A stretch of DNA of 64,000 nt from Paenibacillus sp. XY044 (GTDB lineage Bacteria; Bacillota; Bacilli; Paenibacillales; Paenibacillaceae): assembly GCF_002257645.1 (NCBI RefSeq), contig NZ_NQMO01000001.1, forward strand, positions 496,001 to 560,000, read 5' to 3'. A program made the position numbers and the translations under genes. The notes beneath the pieces were generated by a model. It ran no database searches and was not told the DNA's origin. It worked only from the letters and a program-made list of their open reading frames with translations. Shown piece by piece: positions 9,235 to 17,430 of the stretch (position 1 is its first letter; every line of letters starts with the position of its first letter).

Positions 9235-11841
9235 TTAGACTTTTCTATGTTTTTCGTACCATCTTTTAAATTTTTCTCTATTCTGTTTCTTTTTTACTTC
9301 CACCAAACAGTGTTCACAATATTTCTTTTGATTGTTTACCTTTTCAATCCTATCACCACAAACTTCACACTGTATATATCCATCATCCAAGCTCATTTCA
9401 ACATTCTTTTTAATATTTCCTACAATTATATCACCAAAACTCGACCATAGAGTTGTCTTATAGCTACTCTTCTTTTGCTTATACAGATATTCGACGAGAA
9501 CATCAACAACATAAGATACATTTGAATTCACTTCTAACAATTTACTGCGAATTTCTTTATAAGCAAGAATATCATCTGTGTTTGTCTTATCATCAATTGT
9601 GCCCGACATCATAAAGTGCTTTTTAAGGTCTAACTCTGTATATGTATTAATTATTTGTTGATCTAACTTAATCTCAGCATTCTTGCTACTCATAAGTAAC
9701 TTATAATCAAACTTACCTAAATTGGCGGCTTTAAAATTAATTTTCGGATTTGGGATCAATTTACCAAGTCTATTGACCACGCTATTGTTTTGTTCTGCGA
9801 CATTTTCCTCAAGTTTGTCTTTAGCATAAATAAAGAAGTGGGGGACTTTGGATTTAGTGAAATCAGTAATTAGTTTCTTCTTACTTTGCGGTCGAACTGG
9901 CTTATATAGAGTTTTAGCATAGTCGATAGTAAAGTTATTCTCCATGCAAAGCAATTTAATCACGTCTAAATTGACATTATTACTGTTCCATATTTTTGTG
10001 ATATCATTACTAATCACTCCGATATTCCCGCCAGTATAGGCAGCGACCAATCCGCCATAAATGCTGCTATTCGTAATTTTTTCTGCTTCAGCTTTAGCCA
10101 TTTTATAATACAGCGGATATACATCCTTCATATTTCTCTCTGCAACTTCTACCAAAGTCTTATCATTACAGACAAGGGCTTTGTCGCCGTCATTGTCGAA
10201 CATAAGAATTTTGCTTATTGGGTCTTGGCAGCTTGTATAGACGCTATTAGTTACAAACCAGCGCTTCATTTCTTTAGTAATTACATTTTTCCTAACTGCG
10301 TGTTCTCGATAAAGATGGGGGCTTCTTAAGCAATTGAGCTTTTCGTTATTGCCATATAGGGAGCAAAATACTTCTCCGTTGTTTAGTAATCCTTTGGGTT
10401 CTTGAACTCCAAGAAATAAATACTCACAGAATGCATATAGGTCTGGACTTATAAATGTATACTTACCACTAATATCAATTTTTCCTGCTTTGGCGTTCTT
10501 CATCATGCTGCGTTTTACTTGTTTTAAAATTTCTCTGCTATATGTATCATTCAGTAACTCAGGATATATCTCTAGTGCCTGTTGCAGGTAATTTTTATTA
10601 GTATTAGTGTCTGATACTCCAAGAAGTTTTAGCATAGTATTTCGGTCAGATCCAACATTTAAAATCTTATGTATTGTTTTGTTGCTTAACTTTAGCAATT
10701 CATCGTTTGAGATTTCCGTCAAGGTTTGAAGCATTTGATAATTTAATTTGGCGTTCCCAATTAAATCCTCTTCTTCGTTACACTTACCAGCGTGACAATT
10801 ATATTTGATGAAATTGTCTGTATATTCTCCCCAGCAAGAATAATATTTCCACATCTTAAACTGGCTCTTAGTGAATATTACTTCAATTTTTTCTTTAATA
10901 ATATCGTGCTCTACACCGTAGATATCTTTGACAACACCATATTTGCTTTTACCTTTAGCATTAGCTTCGCGGATAAATTTATCGAAAGGGAAGGGGATAA
11001 GTAACCCCTTAATCCAAGGAAGTCTTACCATCATTCCCTTCTTAGATTTTCGAGGGAGGATCATTCCACATCCATCCGTATGCTCAATCGCTATATTCAT
11101 GCTTTGTCTTGTAATTTCATATGTTTCATCATCAATGTAATCGACAATACTCTGTACCGGTGTTTCCATATCGTCTACGACAATTGCTTTGGTGATATCA
11201 AACTCTTTCCATTCCTCGGTGGCACTATTGCATAGGGCAAGGTAGGCCAAATACTTATTAATGTTGACCCCACCTAATTCATTAATTCTTTCGATTGTGA
11301 GACCACACATTAACGCTGCATGATGCTTTGTATATACACTCTCTTTGATAAAAACTGTTTTTTTGGTTCGAATTTGTCCTGCACTTGCTGTGAAGCATAT
11401 ATACTTTTCGCCATTATGAATAAAGCCGTCATTTACAATATTGTTTAGAATGTCGAAGAAGTACGTCTGAACTACCATGACATCTTCTGAAAGTTTGTTT
11501 TGCTGAATGCCCAACGTCCTTGTTAATGTAGATTCAAATACAGAAATAATGGACTTCTTACTGAGTAATGCTTCGAGACGAAGATGCCGAACCCCTTGAT
11601 GCAAGGTAAATTGATGATACAGTTTCTCTTTAATTCGTTTGATTCTCTTGTTTGTATTTGTAATGAGCTGATCAATCTTTTGGCTTTCTAGCTCGTCCGT
11701 CTTTTTCTTTAATTGTTTAAGTTTATTTCTGAACTTATAGTTCTTATTCAACCTTTTATGTATTTGCATTTCATTATCATCATAAAAAGAACTAGTATCT
11801 AAACTGTAAACATTGACTTGTTTATTCAAATTTATAGTCAT
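9235..11841 (-). CDS. yonO: single-polypeptide RNA polymerase, YonO/QDE-1-like
   Basis: 868 aa. It carries the ordered signature of the RNAi-type RdRP/YonO family: TASAGQIR (about 151-158), TDGCGMI (about 256-261), a GLLIPFPFD segment after KG (about 278), LRSPHLYREHAVR (about 505-517), and the catalytic metal loop FDNDGD (about 548-553) with the three Asp of a DxDGD motif. SPbeta YonO, which has this fold, is a DNA-directed RNA polymerase for late genes. The C-terminus adds a zinc ribbon (CEVCGDR and CEHC near 827-845) and a basic tail. ATG at 11841 (SD AAGGGG) is preferred to GTG 11847. It is transcribed from the promoter at about 12.2 kb together with the 77-aa gene and reads toward the virion genes. 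Confidence 0.88.
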   Translation of the reverse strand: MTINLNKQVNVYSLDTSSFYDDNEMQIHKRLNKNYKFRNKLKQLKKKTDELESQKIDQLITNTNKRIKRIKEKLYHQFTLHQGVRHLRLEALLSKKSIISVFESTLTRTLGIQQNKLSEDVMVVQTYFFDILNNIVNDGFIHNGEKYICFTASAGQIRTKKTVFIKESVYTKHHAALMCGLTIERINELGGVNINKYLAYLALCNSATEEWKEFDITKAIVVDDMETPVQSIVDYIDDETYEITRQSMNIAIEHTDGCGMILPRKSKKGMMVRLPWIKGLLIPFPFDKFIREANAKGKSKYGVVKDIYGVEHDIIKEKIEVIFTKSQFKMWKYYSCWGEYTDNFIKYNCHAGKCNEEEDLIGNAKLNYQMLQTLTEISNDELLKLSNKTIHKILNVGSDRNTMLKLLGVSDTNTNKNYLQQALEIYPELLNDTYSREILKQVKRSMMKNAKAGKIDISGKYTFISPDLYAFCEYLFLGVQEPKGLLNNGEVFCSLYGNNEKLNCLRSPHLYREHAVRKNVITKEMKRWFVTNSVYTSCQDPISKILMFDNDGDKALVCNDKTLVEVAERNMKDVYPLYYKMAKAEAEKITNSSIYGGLVAAYTGGNIGVISNDITKIWNSNNVNLDVIKLLCMENNFTIDYAKTLYKPVRPQSKKKLITDFTKSKVPHFFIYAKDKLEENVAEQNNSVVNRLGKLIPNPKINFKAANLGKFDYKLLMSSKNAEIKLDQQIINTYTELDLKKHFMMSGTIDDKTNTDDILAYKEIRSKLLEVNSNVSYVVDVLVEYLYKQKKSSYKTTLWSSFGDIIVGNIKKNVEMSLDDGYIQCEVCGDRIEKVNNQKKYCEHCLVEVKKKQNREKFKRWYEKHRKV

Positions 11842-11867
11842 TAACACCCCTTTGTAAAAAAATATAT

Positions 11868-12101
11868 TTATTTAATCGGTGTAACTTCAGACAGTTTCTC
11901 GGACTTATAAGGTTCTCGATAGAATCTACCGCTGTTTGCTTTCATTAACCACACTGCTTCATTATCAATCACTTCTTCTATGTATTCAACACAATCATTA
12001 GTTCCTTGCTTCATTTCTGGTGAAACATATCTTTCATCACAATAATCAACATCTCCATCATAATATTGCTCCTGGAAAGTTCTAAAATATTTGTTTGCCA
12101 T
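11868..12101 (-). CDS. small protein upstream of the RNA polymerase
   Basis: 77 aa, acidic and Tyr-rich (YYDGDVDYCDERYVSPE). It is the first gene of the minus-strand operon and lies 26 bp before the polymerase gene. Its SD is weak and distant. It is in the YonP position and could be an accessory factor of the polymerase, but nothing in the sequence proves that. Confidence 0.65.
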   Translation of the reverse strand: MANKYFRTFQEQYYDGDVDYCDERYVSPEMKQGTNDCVEYIEEVIDNEAVWLMKANSGRFYREPYKSEKLSEVTPIK

Positions 12102-12201
12102 TAAGTATTCATAAATCCTCTCTAATTTTGAATTCAGAGAGCAACATTCATTAGATTACTTTTTTACTTGTTATCCAGAGAATGTTAATCTCTGTAATTT
12201 C

Positions 12202-12230
12202 AATATATCAGGACTTCATGATATAGTCAA
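12202..12230 (-). promoter_or_regulatory. promoter of the RNA polymerase operon with an overlapping palindrome
   Basis: TTGACT, 17-bp spacer, TATATT on the minus strand, upstream of the 77-aa and RNA polymerase genes. A 7-bp inverted repeat (TATATCA, 8-bp gap, TGATATA; 12204-12225) covers the -10 and most of the spacer, a good position for a repressor site. This may be the switch that keeps the late module silent in lysogeny. Confidence 0.65.
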
Positions 12231-12252
12231 TAATATTTTTATGTTTATTTAA

Positions 12253-12282
12253 TTGACTTTGATTTCATTATAATGGTAAAAT
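12253..12282 (+). promoter_or_regulatory. promoter of the recombinase/initiator operon
   Basis: TTGACT, 18-bp spacer, TAAAAT reading right, about 30 bp before the integrase ATG. It is divergent from the polymerase-operon promoter with only 23 bp between the two -35 boxes, so one regulator could control both. Confidence 0.55.
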
Positions 12283-12310
12283 GTAATTAATCGAAGGGAG
12301 GCTGCTAAAA

Positions 12311-13351
12311 ATGAATGCCACAAAGAATAATATCGTTGGGTTACATATTGGGTCTGTATATGAAGACATTCAGACATTCATTTCTAAGTTTGATAGTAAA
12401 AATACACAGACGAATTACGAAAGAAGTATTAGGTCTTTCTTTATGTGGTTTGCAAAAAAACCACTGGAGTTATTACAAAGAGAGGATTTACATGTTCGCA
12501 ATGCCGATGTGATTAAATACCAAACTTATTTAAGAAATCATGAAGCCGATTATACGAACACAACTATTAACAATATGATGGCTGCTATCCAGAGCTTATA
12601 TGAGTTCCTGGAGATTAATGAATACGGTGTGAATTCAAAATATGTAAAGGTTGATGTTCTAACCGATGATTCAGAGAGTGCCGGTGATTTATTTCATCAT
12701 GAAGCTGAAGCCATGGCCAATCTGGTTAAAGGACATAAGAAAGGTCAAGAGAAGTCGGCGTTAATTAGATTGGCTTATACAACTAGTTTTCGTAAATCCT
12801 CATTGCTGAATCTAGAATGGACAGATATTAAAAGAAACCCAGAAGCAGACCATTATCTTATTACTACAACTGGTAAGGGAGGAAAGAAGCATACTGTCCC
12901 TATCTCTGCAGAGCTTTACAATGAGTTAGAACTTATTAAGGAACAGAAGTATTATCAACAGTACAGCGATAATAAGATATTTCACTTAAGCAAGACCACA
13001 ATTCAAAACATGATGGATACACTTAAAATGGAAATGAGTATCCCAGATGAGCGCAATATTGTGTTTCACAGTTTCCGAAATGTAGCAGCGAGTTATGGGT
13101 CACTTGAGGAAGTAAAAGCTCATCTAAATCATAGCGATATCAATACAACTAATAAGTATTACAGACACAAAATGAAGGATTACTCTCAAAGCATAAGCTT
13201 AAGAATGGAGGATAAGCTCGATGATGATGTGTTTGAACTGCTAAGCAAGGAGGAACTAATTCGCTTAATTAAGCAGCAAGCAGTGGGAACAGTTATCCAA
13301 ATGAAAAAAGAAGCAATTGAAATGACTAATAAAAGGGAGATGAATAATTGA
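12311..13351 (+). CDS. tyrosine recombinase (XerC/D-like integrase)
   Basis: 346 aa. SAM-like N-terminal core-binding domain, then a catalytic domain with the expected residues: Arg161 in TSFRKSSLLNLEW, Lys in the TGKGGKKHTVPIS hairpin (about 189-193), H253-x-x-R256 in VFHSFRNVAAS, His274 in LNHSDINTT, and the nucleophile Tyr at 283/284 in NKYYRH. All catalytic positions are present, unlike the second recombinase-fold protein at 36.1 kb. It overlaps the next gene by 4 bp and leads to the initiator gene, so it may resolve plasmid dimers or integrate the element. SD AAGGGAGG before ATG 12311. Confidence 0.9.
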   Translation: MNATKNNIVGLHIGSVYEDIQTFISKFDSKNTQTNYERSIRSFFMWFAKKPLELLQREDLHVRNADVIKYQTYLRNHEADYTNTTINNMMAAIQSLYEFLEINEYGVNSKYVKVDVLTDDSESAGDLFHHEAEAMANLVKGHKKGQEKSALIRLAYTTSFRKSSLLNLEWTDIKRNPEADHYLITTTGKGGKKHTVPISAELYNELELIKEQKYYQQYSDNKIFHLSKTTIQNMMDTLKMEMSIPDERNIVFHSFRNVAASYGSLEEVKAHLNHSDINTTNKYYRHKMKDYSQSISLRMEDKLDDDVFELLSKEELIRLIKQQAVGTVIQMKKEAIEMTNKREMNN

Positions 13352-14394
13352 GTTTGATTGAACTAAAATTAACACCTGAACGCATGATGTACCCTAAGAG
13401 TGAAGCGCTAAATAAAAATGATTTCCGAATCTATGCCTGTACTTCAGATAGCGCGGATGTAGAGAAGAATGGTTTTGGTAACATTTCGATTAAAGGAATC
13501 ATGCAACGCTTAGAGTTAGGTACAGAGTACACCGCACAAATTACTTTAGATAAGATTGATCCCAAGTATGGAGCAAGTTACAATGTCTTGTCAATTTATC
13601 AAGACGTGCCAGAAACCCTTGATGGACAGAGGGAGTTTCTGGCTACATTAATGACAGAAATGCAGTTAGAAGAGGTGTATAAGACATATCCAGATGCAGA
13701 TGTGATTGATTTAATACTGAACGACAAATTCGATTACAAGCAAGTGAAGTACTTTGGAGAAAAGACGTACTTAAAAATTAAGCATAGGATCAAAGAGAAC
13801 ATTGTAGGTACGGTTCAAATAAATAAATATATACAAAGTATAGTTAATCCTGAATGTGAGAATAAAAAGCAGCACGAATATGGTAAAGACAATGATAATG
13901 TGATACGTGTCGGTGATTTTGTTCTCAACACAGTAAATATGTACCAGGTCAAAAATCTAGAAGAAAGCAGCGTAGATATCGTGAATGGCGATGCCGGTAA
14001 AGTTCTAGATATAAAGTTTGAAGATGATAAACGAGATGATGATGACGAAGATTTACTCGAAAGAGAAAAGAAAGGTATTATCATTGGGTTTGATAGCGGA
14101 GCGTTTAGAATTGACTTTAATGATGTATTTCAATTATTAGCAGGGTGGTGTAGAACTGGTCATAAAGCACAGGGAGATAGTGCTCCTGCAGTGTTGAGCA
14201 TTGTTGACCGGTCTCACAAGTTTCAAGTTTCAGCAAACATGCTATATACGATGCTTACACGGGCGAAGAAGAAAGGAATATTGATTACACAATCAGAGAC
14301 AATCAACTTTGCAATTCGTAAGGTTGAAAGCAAGAGAAGGAATACTCATCTTTGTGAGCTGCTAAAACATACTGAGGCGGTAGCGGATGAGTAA
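13348..14394 (+). CDS. RecD-type helicase lacking its motor core (internally deleted)
   Basis: 348 aa from TTG 13348, overlapping the integrase stop. Residues 1-155 look like the N-terminal domain of phage RecD-like helicases. Residues from about 188 to the end match the RecD C-terminus: VGDFVLNTVNMY, VNGDAGKVLDI, then the UvrD-C motifs TGHKAQGDSAPAVLSIVD and MLYTMLTRAKKKGILI. What should lie between, several hundred residues with Walker A, Walker B and motif III, is absent. The junction is near residues 155-185. The frame is open throughout, so this is an in-frame deletion or a protein reduced to non-ATPase modules. It cannot be an active helicase alone. Confidence 0.75.
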   Translation: MSLIELKLTPERMMYPKSEALNKNDFRIYACTSDSADVEKNGFGNISIKGIMQRLELGTEYTAQITLDKIDPKYGASYNVLSIYQDVPETLDGQREFLATLMTEMQLEEVYKTYPDADVIDLILNDKFDYKQVKYFGEKTYLKIKHRIKENIVGTVQINKYIQSIVNPECENKKQHEYGKDNDNVIRVGDFVLNTVNMYQVKNLEESSVDIVNGDAGKVLDIKFEDDKRDDDDEDLLEREKKGIIIGFDSGAFRIDFNDVFQLLAGWCRTGHKAQGDSAPAVLSIVDRSHKFQVSANMLYTMLTRAKKKGILITQSETINFAIRKVESKRRNTHLCELLKHTEAVADE

Positions 14395-15013
14395 TGTAGC
14401 ATGGATTCAACTACCAAGAAGTATCATCAAGGACCCAAGGCTTAGCAGCTTAGAGTTCTGCATTTTAGCAAGGTTCAAATTTCTGCAGTTTGCTTCATCT
14501 GGAATGGGTAAATTTGAGATTGATCTAAATGAACTAAAACGAAGTCTTGAAGTTAATGATAACAGAACCCTTAAAAAAGCATTGGACAACTTATATCAGT
14601 ATAAATACATAAGCAAACAGGTGACCTTCAACAGAGGGAGACCGGTTGAAGTGATATTAGATTTAGACAAGATGAATTTGAACAATGACTTTACACAGTT
14701 GCCACTGAAACTGTTCTCTAAGGTGGGCGAGATTGGTCACCATGGCTTCAGACTGCTTTACTACTATGAGAGTTACGTCAATCGGAATAAAGACCATAAG
14801 CAATTTTGTTTTGCTGCCTTAGAGACTATAGAGAATGAAACGGGCATATCCAGGAAGACCATAGTGAAGTACAACAAGATACTAGTTAAAGCAAAGTTAC
14901 TACAGATCGACAGACATGAACTTGAAACAGACTATCAGTATGATGAAGCAGGGGAACTAATTTTCAATAAATATAATAACCACTATGAAGTGAGGCTGGA
15001 GAAGTTGCTCTAG
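14387..15013 (+). CDS. winged-helix replication initiator-like protein
   Basis: 208 aa. The N-terminal half has the pattern of RepA_N/DnaD-N-type initiators (WIQLPRSIIKDPRLSSLEFCILARFKFLQF, shown here only for its first part: LPRSII, then a DLNELKRSLEV recognition helix and a GRPVEVIL wing). The second half has another HTH-like stretch (ETGISRKTIVKYNKIL). An iteron array begins 36 bp after the stop, the classic initiator-origin arrangement. It overlaps the upstream RecD-like gene by 8 bp. Initiator function is inferred from fold and position. Confidence 0.65.
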   Translation: MSNVAWIQLPRSIIKDPRLSSLEFCILARFKFLQFASSGMGKFEIDLNELKRSLEVNDNRTLKKALDNLYQYKYISKQVTFNRGRPVEVILDLDKMNLNNDFTQLPLKLFSKVGEIGHHGFRLLYYYESYVNRNKDHKQFCFAALETIENETGISRKTIVKYNKILVKAKLLQIDRHELETDYQYDEAGELIFNKYNNHYEVRLEKLL

Positions 15014-15048
15014 CCTCTTTTTAACCCCCCCTGTAGGCCCATTTTTAC

Positions 15049-15147
15049 CTAAGTGTAAATTATGCAGGAATCAGTGGAAATCATGCAGCTTCTAAGTGTA
15101 AAAAATGCAACTTCTAAGTGTAATTTATGCTGCATAAAATACACTCT
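15049..15147. repeat. iteron array, candidate replication origin
   Basis: Copies of a 17-bp unit CTAAGTGTAAATTATGC begin at 15049, 15070 (degenerate, 13/17), 15092 and 15114. The starts are spaced 21-22 bp, two helical turns, so all face one side of the DNA. A fifth copy is inverted at about 15131-15147, forming a palindrome ATGCTGCAT with the fourth. It lies directly after the initiator-like gene and before an AT-rich tract. Confidence 0.75.
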
Positions 15148-15186
15148 ATATATATATTAAATATAAAGTATAAAATATAAGAAAAG
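15144..15186. other. AT-rich tract next to iterons (possible unwinding element)
   Basis: About 40 bp almost without G or C (repeats of ATATAT and AAATATAAAG) immediately after the iterons. It is a plausible DNA-unwinding element. After it the DNA switches abruptly to G-rich sequence. Confidence 0.5.
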
Positions 15187-15318
15187 ATAACCAGTATTTA
15201 AAAGGGGGCCGGGAAAGATTCGCCCCTGTTTTTGTTGCTGTCTTTTTTGCTGGTGGGTGAGTTTTTGGAATTGGGGGGTAGATGATTTATTGGTTAGTTG
15301 TTTTTACCGATAAATTAC

Positions 15319-15453
15319 AATGAAATTTGATGATGATTAGTTGGGGAAGGGTATTTGTACCCATGGAGGGGGATATGTTGAAAATTTATGATTAATTAAT
15401 TGTAATTTGAGGCTTAGAATCGATGTATGAGTGTAGGGTGAAGGTGAACACTC
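15319..15453. repeat. diverged direct repeat, copy A
   Basis: About 130 bp of non-coding DNA repeated at 15556-15687 with a 237-bp offset. Shared segments in the same order: AATGAAATT, GGGTATTTGTA/GGGTGTTTGTA, ATTTATGATTAATTAATT against ATTCATGATAAATTAATT, AGAATCGATGT, and a final ACACTC. No long open frame. The spacing and mosaic conservation suggest a functional cis element such as a partition site or origin enhancer rather than a recent duplication. Confidence 0.6.
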
Positions 15454-15555
15454 AGGAGGCAGTTATAGAGTTGTTGAAAATGTTTGAGTTGTTGTGTTGT
15501 GTGGGGTATGAGAGAACTTTATGAGGAGACTTGCTTATATTGCAATTAAATAATC

Positions 15556-15687
15556 AATGAAATTGAGCATGGAATGTCTGGGTAGGGTGTTTGTATGGGT
15601 AAGGGTAGTAGTGTCCAAGATTCATGATAAATTAATTAGAAATTGGAGCGCAGAATCGATGTTTAAAAGTCGAGTGGTCTACACTCC
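15556..15687. repeat. diverged direct repeat, copy B
   Basis: Second copy of the 130-bp element (see 15319-15453). It ends about 15 bp before the 3' end of the SRAP gene. Confidence 0.6.
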
Positions 15688-15700
15688 AATTGAAAGAACA

Positions 15701-16384
15701 CTATTTTGAGTTCAATGGGATCTCATCAATTAGTTCCGGATTAACATTCTTCACATTTCCCACCGATTTTGATACTGGATAAGAAATCATCTCTTCTGCA
15801 GGATATGGAGTTAACAAATCCAATAAAAGATCTTTGTCGGATGTCCCCTCATCAATCCAGATATTTAAATTCTCTTTGGTTAATATTACGGGCATTCTAT
15901 CATGCACATCTTTAACAAGTGTGTTTGGTGTTGTGGTAATTATGGTACAACTTTGAATGATATCCCCGGTTGGTGATTTCCACTGGTCATACAATCCTGC
16001 AAAGCCATATACCTTTTTTGTTTCAATCTGAAAACGATAAGGCTGCTTATCAGATCCGATTTTCTTCCACTCATAAAAGCCGTCACTGGGAATAACTATT
16101 CGTTTATGAGCAATTAAATTTCTATATGCCGGTTTGGTTTGGAGAGTCTCTGCACGAGCATTAATCATGGAGAACCCAATTTTGATATCCTTTGCCCAAA
16201 ACGGAACTAATCCCCATCTATACTCACTTAAGATACGCTTACCGTTTTCTTCGGTGATTCCAAGGATCTTTTGAGACGGAGCAATATTATATCTTGGCTT
16301 ATAATCCACATTAATGGATTCATCTATTGCAAACTCATTCATGATATTTTCAATGTCTGTTGTTAATGTAAATCTCCCGCACAT
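15701..16384 (-). CDS. SOS response-associated peptidase (SRAP/YedK/YoqW family)
   Basis: 227 aa starting at ATG 16384, chosen because the mature N-terminus must expose Cys2 (MCGRF). Upstream in-frame Mets extend the frame but would block the active site. Family residues are visible: Cys2, the Asn of RYNIAPSQ, the Glu of SDGFYEWKK, and the His of HDRMPVIL. These enzymes form a thiazolidine crosslink with abasic sites in single-stranded DNA and protect them. SPbeta has one (yoqW). SD is a GGGGG run. It lies alone on the minus strand between two non-coding origin-proximal regions. Confidence 0.95.
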   Translation of the reverse strand: MCGRFTLTTDIENIMNEFAIDESINVDYKPRYNIAPSQKILGITEENGKRILSEYRWGLVPFWAKDIKIGFSMINARAETLQTKPAYRNLIAHKRIVIPSDGFYEWKKIGSDKQPYRFQIETKKVYGFAGLYDQWKSPTGDIIQSCTIITTTPNTLVKDVHDRMPVILTKENLNIWIDEGTSDKDLLLDLLTPYPAEEMISYPVSKSVGNVKNVNPELIDEIPLNSK

Positions 16385-17430
16385 GCTCATAACCCCCATT
16401 TGATAACTGTTTGTTATTATCTGTTTACCCAAATATGAAGAAATTAAGAATGAAAAGTTAACCAGGTTCAAATGTAAAGGGAGGAGATGTAGTGGGTTAA
16501 CTAGTTTAGAAAGTATTGATCGCATTACGACAGTGTTACGATAGCATTTTGCGAGTAAGAGCTGAAAAAGTCAATAAATATAAGGGGAAATTGGGTCAGG
16601 GGGTATATGAATCGGGAGGTGAGATCGTAAAAAGTGATATGGGATAAGAGAAAAATGGTGATTTGGAGGCGAAATAGGGGGAGGATGGAGAGAATACGTA
16701 AAAAAGTAAGGTGAAAAAGTGCTTAATTTATAAGGGGAAAATGGAGAAGGAACGATTGCATTTACGATTGCAGATTAGGTGAAAATGACGGAAATAAGTG
16801 GAAATGAAGGAGGGGGAGATGAAAATTTAAGTTGGGTGTGGAGATGGAAGTGCTGCCGGACTTTTTTGCATTTTTGCCATATTTTGGACTTTTAACTATC
16901 CCCCCACTCCCTTTATAGATGGTACATAAGATATATTGTATGCCATTTAGAGATAAGGAGGAGGTAAACCAATCCAGGACACCGGATTGAAAAGAAATGA
17001 AAGAAGTTTGAAAATTTTCACTCAAAAAGGGGATAGAAAAGCTCAATTTGGCTGCTCCTAGTCATATAGGAGGAGGGGGTATGCATATTCGTATAGTAAC
17101 AGCGGAATTTTTGGCTTAGACTTATTATAGGTTGTATCTATCACATTATATCTATCCATAGATCACATCTATATCATTACACTGACTTACACTATCGTTC
17201 CATTCACTCATACTCGCATATTATCGTTTATCTATAGTTTATATCTATATAATAATCCAACTCTATAGACAACATCTATAATGTAATATTCAATCACACC
17301 ATACCTAATCTCTAATCTTAATTATAAATAAATATAAATATAGTATTTAAATTTCAAATCATCCATGTTATAATTAAATAGTGTATATTCATCTCACATT
17401 TCATAATATCCAAATATAAGGAGGAGTTAA
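16385..17430. other. non-coding region with strong strand skew
   Basis: About 1 kb without a supportable gene. From about 16560 to 16860 the plus strand is purine-rich, with many GGGG/GGGGG runs and repeated AAGGGGAAA units. After about 17100 it becomes C/T-rich with few G. ATCTAT occurs at 17136, 17150, 17167, 17230, 17243 and 17274. Such skew switching near an origin fits a replication or partition locus. The long minus-strand frame at 16762-17046 is a low-complexity artefact. Confidence 0.5.
17346..17374 (+). promoter_or_regulatory. extended -10 promoter for the GIY-YIG genes
   Basis: TTTAAA, 17-bp spacer, TGT-TATAAT (extended -10), about 55 bp upstream of the ATG at 17431. Confidence 0.5.

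Noticed and set aside
13348..14394. Split of the RecD-like gene by an intron or intein
   Set aside because: The motor region is missing, not interrupted; no foreign intervening sequence is present.
15049..15147. CRISPR array
   Set aside because: Repeats are 17 bp with 4-5 bp gaps and no spacers; iterons fit better. No CRISPR array was seen elsewhere in the window.
16440..16460. SOS box before the SRAP gene (GAACCTGGTT)
   Set aside because: Spacing between the half-sites is 3 instead of 4 bp and the right half is imperfect.
16762..17046. 94-codon leftward frame in the skewed region
   Set aside because: Low-complexity Ser/Phe/Leu product from a purine-rich opposite strand; no SD.
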